DNA of 64,000 nt from Oreocharis arfaki. Taxonomy: Eukaryota > Chordata > Aves > Passeriformes > Paramythiidae. The first letter of the stretch is position 1. Every line of letters begins with the position of its first letter. The stretch lies in assembly GCA_013398015.1 (NCBI GenBank), contig VZRR01013894.1:186001-250000 (forward strand), given 5' to 3'. The translations under genes and the position numbers were made by a program. The notes below the pieces were generated by a model, which made no database searches, had not been told where the DNA came from, and saw only the letters and a list, made by a program, of their open reading frames with translations. Below, in pieces: positions 28,101-37,100 of this stretch.

Positions 28101-31100
28101 ATCAATTCATCAGACGCACTGGTAGATGTCAGACGTGGATAAAACCACATTATCACATTCTGCTGGGGAGAGGTATATTTAAGTATAACTCCATGTCTGA
28201 ACGCCTGGAAGTTTGGCTGTTACATCCATAACCAGTGTGCTGGGCTGTTTCTGTGTTATGGGTACTGCTGGCTCAGTGTGCTTGCTGCTTTGTATCTCAT
28301 GAGAACACACAGACCACTGTACTTTCCATCCTTCCCACGCACAGATATCGATGAATGTCGCTACGGCTACTGCCAGCAGCTGTGTGCCAACGTGCCCGGT
28401 TCCTACTCCTGTACGTGCAACCCAGGCTTTACCCTGAATGACGACGGGAGATCGTGCCAAGGTACGAGTATGGTAAACCACGGCTGAAATCCTTGGTCCC
28501 CACTCAGCAACACCCTTAAAACTCGCTTGGTTTTTAGAACACAAGTAACCTTCCCAGCATTGCTTTTGAAAATGTTCACGGGTTTGTCAGACAGATATTT
28601 CCGTAGTTTCCCAGTACCTCGAAGGGGTTTGGGTGCAACATGACCAGTGTATCAGGACGAATATGCACAGAGGCTCAAACTTCAATTCACTCAATTCAGT
28701 GGAATTACCAAGAGTTCAGGCACTGAATTTACTGTTAAAATCTGAGGCTGTGTGATCCACTTGAGACAGGAAACCTTTGTCAGATCAGTAAACCAGAGTC
28801 TCCCAAGATCCAGACTGGAGTCCTAAGATTAGACTACCTTTTGCTGTGCTACCTCAAAGTCAACACAACCTCTTCACAGTCTCTCTAGCAAAGCAGGGAG
28901 CATCTTCCCACATGCTGCAGGAAAAGGTCTGTGCTAATGATGCTCAGAAGCTGCTAATATCCTACAAGGAAAAAAGTATTGCTTTTGCCTTAGCCTGAGG
29001 TTTCCATAAGGACCCCTCATCATTGCATTATCTTTCTCAGGAAAATCCTGCTGCATTTTTTCTCAGCTCTCTTATGACAATATTGGTTCAATGGTTTTCA
29101 AACTGCAGGATAAGGACAGAAACACTTGTAATAAAAATTTCATCCCCATCTTCCATGTTATTTTTTTTATTGAAGACATTCCCAAAATGCATCATTTCCA
29201 CACATGTTGTGTTTCCAAAATGCTACTCCCAGGCATTAGCCTGAATCCAAATAAACAACACTGATTTGGTTATATTTTTTCAGAACAGATCATTCTGACT
29301 GCACAACTGACTGTATCTCTTTGAAATGCTCTGCAGTAAAAAAAAATGAAAATGGAGTTTGGGGAGAAGTCACTGATGAATTTGGCATTGGTTTCCCATA
29401 GATGTGAATGAATGTACAAGTGAAAACCCTTGCACTCAGACCTGCGTCAACACCTATGGCTCTTTTCTCTGCCGCTGTGAACCTGGCTATGAACTGGAAG
29501 CTGATGGAGTTAACTGCAGTGGTAACTGTCTTTATTTATTGTTTTGTTTTCTTTAATTCTATTATGTTTACTTCTTCAAAGGTATTGTTTTTTGTACATA
29601 CTTTTTAAAAAGTTTTTTGCCTTGGTCCATGGTAGCAGCAGGATAGCTGAAATTCATATGACCCTCTTTCCAGCAAGAGCACACAGCAAATACCCAGAAA
29701 AGCTCAGTGGAGGAGGGCTGCAAATGGTTTTAAAGAAATAAACTAAATATTCAAAAGCTCCAAGGTAACAGCAAAACATAAGAAAGCACTTTGTAATGCT
29801 GAACAGGAAGCTTTATTAGAGCAAGTAGAGATAGTCCTAGAACATTCTTCCATGATTGAAGAAATACTTTATATAAAGCACTTTTCCATTTGTCTGTTGA
29901 ATGCATGTATTCCTCTTGCTCTTAACGACTGCTCACTTCTGCCTGAAACCTTCCCCAGTTTCCCCTGTATGGCTCTGGCTTCACTTTAGAAACAATGCAT
30001 GATTTCTTAGTACAGTTATTGCTGATCTGTTTAGCACACAGCAGAATAAATTGTGCTTATGTCACTGTACTTTTTCCTCTCTGCTTTTATTTATTTTATT
30101 ATTTTATTCTAATTGAAGGCAAAACTTATTTCTTTGCTTATTGTTCCCTCAGCCTGATAAAATTAGAGAATTCAGCCAATATTTCTTGGAAGGAAAAATG
30201 CACTGGAAAATACTTGAGTTTTAATTTACAGTAAACAGATGTAACATGCTGTTTCTGAGAGAGAAGATATGTGAGATGCAGTGTACATGATTAGTGTTTC
30301 CCAAGATATTTTTTTCTGCACACCTCCTTGTTATAAGAAGGAGGTTTGCAGGAAAGAACAAATATTAAATATCTAAAGGTTCTTAAGCATTAAATATTTA
30401 GACTGCAAAACCTAACTTAGTGTTCTGCTTTCTAATGGAATTTCTTCTTCTGTGTTAGACTCCTGAATATTTTTTATGTGCTCACCTCCTGAGCTACCTG
30501 GGCAACTGAACCAGCTAAGTTCATTGCAATGCCCAATAAGGTGATGCTTGAGCCTCATCCATGTCAGAGAGTTAAGCCAGCAAAAGGGAGTTTCCACCAC
30601 CCAGATACAGAGCAGAAAATCTTTTTCTGACAATCTTGTGCAAGAAAATGTTTGACAAAGCAGGTCAAATTTCTCTGGATGAGCTGCTTCCACTTCACAG
30701 GCAACCACTACACATCTGAGGCTCACAAAGGGAATGCTTGGTTAGGAGGACACTCTTATGAGACAGTCAGGACTCAAGATTTACTTCAACAGGAGCAGGG
30801 TTAGTCTATGGCCTAACAGCCAACTTACTTTGAAGTTGGGAGGTGTTCTTGCCCCAATTCAAGGAGAGAGGCAGAGATTTAAACCTGGCTTTCCCAACAT
30901 CATCATTATTTTCTAATCACAGAGGTCTTCCAAGTGCATTAGATGTGCTCTGAAATGATAACCATGTTATTGTCTGCACATAGTCAGCAGAATGCCAGGA
31001 GTGTTTAGGAACACTGTGGGCTCAGCAGCAGAAATGTAGGACCCTCGGGGCTCCAAGTCCCTCAGCACCTGACAACAGCCAAGCTGTCAGTTGTACAAAT

Positions 31101-34100
31101 CCAATATGCTAGGATGCCAGAGGGTGGTTGATATCTCAGTCACTTTATGGAATCAGCCCTCAGTCTATGTATTTTCAGGAAGGTGTTTATTTCAGTGAAC
31201 TCACTGGGGAAACTCACACAATAACAGGATTATGTAGGTGTAGAGTTCCTTTCATCTCCCTTTCGATAATCTGATTTCAGCCCTAAAGCCACTTGGATAT
31301 ATTTGGACTTCAAATACTTTCCAATCCATCTGCACAAAACACCAGAAGTGGATAAATGGACTGAGCCCAACTTAGAAGAAAGGGAAATTCAGTCTGAAGA
31401 GTAAAAGTGATTTGCCTGGGAGAGTTAACATGTCAGAGCTGGGAATAAGAACTTGGGAGTTCCTGGCCAGGGCTCTGGCCTTTGTTTCTTTCTTCCCCTG
31501 AACGGGGAAATAAGGAAATGATTAGTGGCAGCCTCCCTCAGCCTAGTGCCTTTGCATGTGTTTTCCCCTCAGTCAGCCATGCCTCCATGTGCAGCTCTGA
31601 AGTTCATCTTTCTCACTTGAGCACAGTTCTGCAGAACACAATGACTGGTCAATTCTTGAGTGCAAGGGGGAAAGAGCACAGTTTCTGCTTTCAATCAGCT
31701 ATTTGACAGACTGCCTAGCTTCCTGGGTATCTGGGAGAGGGCTGGACCTTCCAGTACATCTGACCCAGGCTGGGATGAGCCCTTGTAGTCTTGCTGGAAT
31801 GACTTGGAAGTAACTGACTAGAGGCTAAGAAACATAAAACAGACAGGGCTGGCTGCAGGAGTTCTGCTGGAACCCATGTGGCCCTGGGAAAGTGAAGCTT
31901 ACTCTCCAAAAAAAAAGGGGGGGGGGGAGAAAAAAACACTGCTGCCAAGTCTTTCCTTTTAAATTACAGTTGCAGCTTTGTTGTCAGAGTATCTCTGACG
32001 TAAAACAGAAATGAAAACATGGCCAACTGGTGACAGGTATTAGAAAAGATAAATAAATAAATAAAAGCCATACATTGTGTTCAGCAGCAGCTTTGGTTTC
32101 CTTAGGAAAAAAGTGTTTAACCAAGAACTTGTTGTATAACATTTTGTCAGGTCGCTGCAGAGTTCTAGGGAGCTGGAGAGTGCCAGCCTCCAGCTGAGGT
32201 GATGGGCAGGTAGTCTGGATGGCCACCTGCCTGCAAGACTGCTCTTTTGATGGTAAAGCCAAAGACACTAAACTTTGTTTTACCACTGCAGACATGGACG
32301 AATGCAGCTTCTCAGAGTTCCTCTGCCAGCACGAATGTGTGAACGGGCCTGGTTCTTACTACTGTACCTGTCCTTCGGGCTATAATTTGCTTGATGATAA
32401 TAGAAGCTGCCAAGGTAAGAACATTCCTGCACTGATTAAAACCTGAGGGGACCAGAAAATAGATCCTCTGTCTAGAAAGAGGTTTTCAAGAATTGAGATG
32501 CTTGGTCTTGGCATTGCACAGTGGAATACTTGTAGGGGCCAATTATGCAGCTCTGGTAAGAATGTCATCACGTGAATATTCCTGTGGAGGTGAATTGGTG
32601 TGTTGCTTTAAGTAAGACTTTATTGACTAGGAAACAGCTACACAGGAAAGACCTCAAATGCTCTCCCCTCTGCTGCATGTCTCTACTTTTCCCATCCTCT
32701 AAGACAGGAGAGCTTGAGCAGCCAATTCCTTTCCATTATTTTTTTGCAGCATTTAGCATGTGGGAGCACTCTAATAAGCAGAAATGAATGAAGTAAAAAA
32801 AGAGGGATCAGTTATGAAAGGCCACCTCTCATGGTGCAAGAGTTTTATAGATTTTGGGGTAATTCCCTAAGACGAAAACCAGTTGGTAGGAGTGGTATCT
32901 TGTACATATTTCCCTGCTTCAGCCATTCTCTCATTCCTTGTGTTTTAGATATCAATGAATGTGAAATAAGAAACTTCACCTGCACTTCACAGCAAACATG
33001 TTTCAATATCCCAGGAGAATATAAATGTTTAGACCCCGTACGCTGCGAGGAGCCTTATCTCCAGATTAATGAGAAGTGAGTAATACACCTACAGCTAAAA
33101 AGCAAATTCTATCTGTGAGAGTTGTATCCAAATAAATGGCAATTTTACAACACAGCCATGAAGTCTGTCTAAAGAGCTATACATACATGCTGTTGCTGCA
33201 TTTACCACTAGTAAGCTTTTATAAAAATAAATTGTAATTCCTTACCACGTCTCCAAGTGTGATATGATATGATACGATATCATATCGTATCATATCGTAT
33301 CATATCATATCAGTTGTATGTGAAGTTAGACTGGAAAAACAGATATCAGTTAGTTGAGAAAACAGGAAGGCTTGTGATATAATAAGAGACATTTACTTAC
33401 ATTACTCACTGACTTCATATATACTCAAATGCAGCCTGTTTATTAGTAGGAGTATTTCCTGCAAATGGTAACTAGCTTATGCCTGGGAAGTACCTTAAAA
33501 CATTAGATGATAGTTAGAGCAAGATACAAAGACTTTCTTATTGCTTAAAGGTTAGAAGTTCTGTATAGTTCACAGACTGATCAGCCTTGCCCAGAAATTG
33601 GGTATGTCTGGATGGGGCTGTTAGCATCGTTACTGTCTCAACTGGGAAACATTTGAGCAAGCAAAAAATAAATCCTACTTTTCTAAAAATTGCCCATTTC
33701 TTTTGCATTTTTGTATGTATTTGCTGGGGCTCAAAATACTTCAGTTCCAAACAGATCTTGATATATTGCAGTCCATATTATTTCACCCACAGTGTTTGCA
33801 CTAAACCCAGTTACTTGGAATTGCTTGGTAGCCTAATGTATTTTATAGAAAGGCAAGAGATGAATAATTAGCTTCTTTCCTTTATAATTTATTCACATCT
33901 CTACATTGCTTTCTGAACTAGGGCAGCTGGAGAGTGGACACATAGTGTTTGTCTCATTCTGGGTTTTCCTACCTTGGTGGTAGAGTCTTAAATGGGAATT
34001 TTAAATAACTGAAGCCTCTGTATCTAAATTACCCAGAGTCCTCACAGAGCAGCTTGCACCAGAACTCTTGATCTCTGAGCTTTGTGTTTGGTGGCTTTGG

Positions 34101-37100
34101 CTCACATTTGGATAAGACTGCACTTAATTTGTGATATATGTCCAGAAGTGGTCAGTATAAAAGCCAAGTGAATTCCTTGCATCTGTGTTTTCTGTGGTAG
34201 GAATTGGGTGTTCATAATGCCAGGAGCCTCTTGATGGGGGCCGTTCTGAAATTGATGTCAGTAATGGAGGTTATAGAAAAAATAATCAAAAAGACCCATG
34301 CCCAGTAAATTTCCCCAACATGGCTTTTATAAAGGGATGTCCTGCCTCAGGACTTTGTTAGAGCTCTCTGAAGAAATAAGCAGCATGTGACTAGGGCCAT
34401 GGACTGATGCAGTCTCTTTGCATTTCCAAAGGCTTCTGAAAAGACCCTCACATAGTTATTATGGAAATTAAATAATATGTAACAAAAAAAAGTCCCTGGA
34501 AAAGAAGAATAAGAGCCTGAAAGATAAAAATTAAACAGAGGATAATATTAAATTGTCAGACTTCAAGCTGAAGTTCTACAGAGGTCTGAGCTGGACCTAC
34601 CTGGTTCATCATAAGCAACCTGGGGAAAAGAATAAACCATGAGATAGGCAAAGTCTGCAACCATATCTGAAGACAGTAGATAAAAGAGTGGGTAGAAAAT
34701 AATTGCAGAATAAGCCTCAATGACTGTGCAATAAAAATGGCAGATAAAATTCAGTGTAGATTAATTTAAAGTAAAAAGACAATCCCAGATTAACAAATTA
34801 AATAAGGAGCACTGATCTGATCATAACCCATCCAAACTGAGATTTGAGGGTTGTTCTAGTTCCATGATCTGCTGTACTCACTAGAGGTCAGAAAAGCAGT
34901 CTGAATTTCAAGTGTTAATAGGTAGAGGATATCCTTGGAGCACATGCTATTGTGTACCATATCTTTAAGACTGGGCAGTTGCTTCCCCTCCTGCAAAAGA
35001 AATATAACGATAAAGGATGATCAGAAGTATGGAATAGCTTCCTTGTGAAGAACTGCTAAGTTAGAACTCTTCAGCCATGAACAGGGTCAAATATGAAGCC
35101 CTGAGATGTGTGAGGAGGATGAGCAGGGATTGACTGGTTGCTCTTCTTTCAGTAAAACAGCTGGATGAAGTCAGATGAAGTCAGAAAGCAGCCATGCAGA
35201 GAAGGATGAAGGGGGCTGTGGAGCTCCTGGCCACAGGGGGCTGTGGATGCCAAACATTCATGCGGGTGTAAGGGGAACCTGGAAAAGCTGAGGGATAAGA
35301 AATGCATTAATAACTGATAAATACAAAGAAAATTTTTTGTTTCAAGGATTCCCTGAGTCACAAACAATTGGAGACTGTTGGTGGAAGTGTTTTTTGTTTG
35401 ACTTGCTATCCTCTTCTTACTTAAGGCTCTGCATTTGATGTTAGAGCTTTGGTTTGATCCAGGATGTCTACTGTATGTTTTCATGTAGTATACAAAATAT
35501 GGTGAAACAAAGATCACTACATTTATGCAGCACTATCAGTGAAGTGATCTAATTATTAAAATTATTTTGGGGACAGTTCAGTTTAAATTACTATCAGAAC
35601 AAACATGCACCAAGTATTCTACACCTGCAGAGCTGCTTCAAAGAAATTTCACATTTTTGAGTGATCTAAGGAAATGCCAAGGTATTTTGGCCTAGAAGAC
35701 AAGAAAAAGGAGGCAGGATATAGGCCAGAGTAGCAAAACGGAGAATACTAAAAGTGAGAAAATTCATTACAAGCTTCATTGATTCTTTTAGCTGGTCAAC
35801 AACATTCTTTGTTTATTTATTTATTTTTGCACCTGTCTTAGCATATAAAGAATAAAATACTACAGCAATTTTAACCCCTGATGACAATTCTATCTCTGAC
35901 AATCAGCCGCTGCATGTGCCCAGCTGAAAACCCCGGGTGCAGAGATCAGCCGTTCACCATCCTGTACAGAGTGATGGATATGGTGTCTGGGAGGTCTGTG
36001 CCTTCAGACATTTTTCAGATGCAAGCAACAACTCGCTACCCTGGAGCCTATTACATCTTCCAAATCAAATCAGGGAACGAGGGCAGGGAATTCTACATGC
36101 GGGTAAGTCTAGCGCTCGCTGGGGGAAAGCATGGAGTATCTTCTTGTTAGCTGAATGCCCTGATAGCAGAACTGAGCTTTTCATGACCATCATTTAAACC
36201 TTCAGTACGAGGCATTTTTTACACACAGACATGCAGAGCAGTGTGCTGATCTGCAGGAACTGCTGGATCTCTCAGGAGAGTAACCTACCCAAAGCAAACA
36301 TGCTTCTCCTATGAGACAGTAGGTTTAGGAAAGCCCAGAGCTGTACCCATGTCTAAGAATAGCTCAGGTCTCCCAAGCTCAAGATAAAATATTGTGCCAA
36401 ACTGGTTTTTATTTGATGGACAACCAGCAATTGTCACCGAAAGATTCAATGTTTCTTGTCTGTTTTATTAAACTCTTAATTGGAAATAAAAAAACGTGAA
36501 AACCAAAAAAGTAAGCAAAAACCCCGCCCCTTTATGCTAATGATTGACTTTCTGGGTTCTTTGTTTTCATTTGTTATGAATTTTTTTCACTGAGAACACA
36601 CATTTTATGTAGACACTGTTAGAGAAAATATAATTACCTGGGGTTTTTTAATCTGTTTTCCTCAGAATATCTCTCTGTTCCTCAGTCATCTTTGCGACAC
36701 CACTGACATGCAGAGATTTTAGGGGTGTCTGCAGAAAATGGGGTACATCCACAAGAGATGGTGACCCTCATGAGGTTGATTTGCAGCCCTAGGCAAAACT
36801 TGGCTCAGACATTCGCATTAAGACCATTTCTGTGAAGGTTCCCATCCCTCATGGATATGTGTAGTGGGACAGATTCCAGGACATATTTCTCACAAGAACC
36901 TCAGATTCCCACTGTAAGGAAAGGAAAATGTTTTGAAATCCTGAATTGACAAGCGGTCCCATTACGTTACGATCATTTACATCTCACAAGAGCTTTCCTG
37001 TTGCAAAGTCATTACTGATCACACTGACCTTCTCCCCTCATCTGAGCCGATCCAGCAGGCGCTGAGGCCCCAGCTCCCATCCCCATTGCCCAAGCCTGCT

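Larger units (their letters stand above)
29522..32291 (+). other. FBLN5 intron between EGF4 and EGF5 exons
   Basis: A 2.8-kb intron. It contains two antisense MIR-like SINE fragments (about 30825-30935 and 31390-31490) and an A-run joined to an 11-base G-run at 31908-31927. ORFs inside it are unremarkable. Confidence 0.8.
33076..35906 (+). other. FBLN5 intron between EGF6 and fibulin-module exons
   Basis: A 2.8-kb intron with a pentanucleotide palindrome (33260-33312) and a decayed LINE with reverse-transcriptase remnants (about 34315-35115). The acceptor TCTCTGACAATCAG has a weak pyrimidine tract. Nothing else was recognised. Confidence 0.85.
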
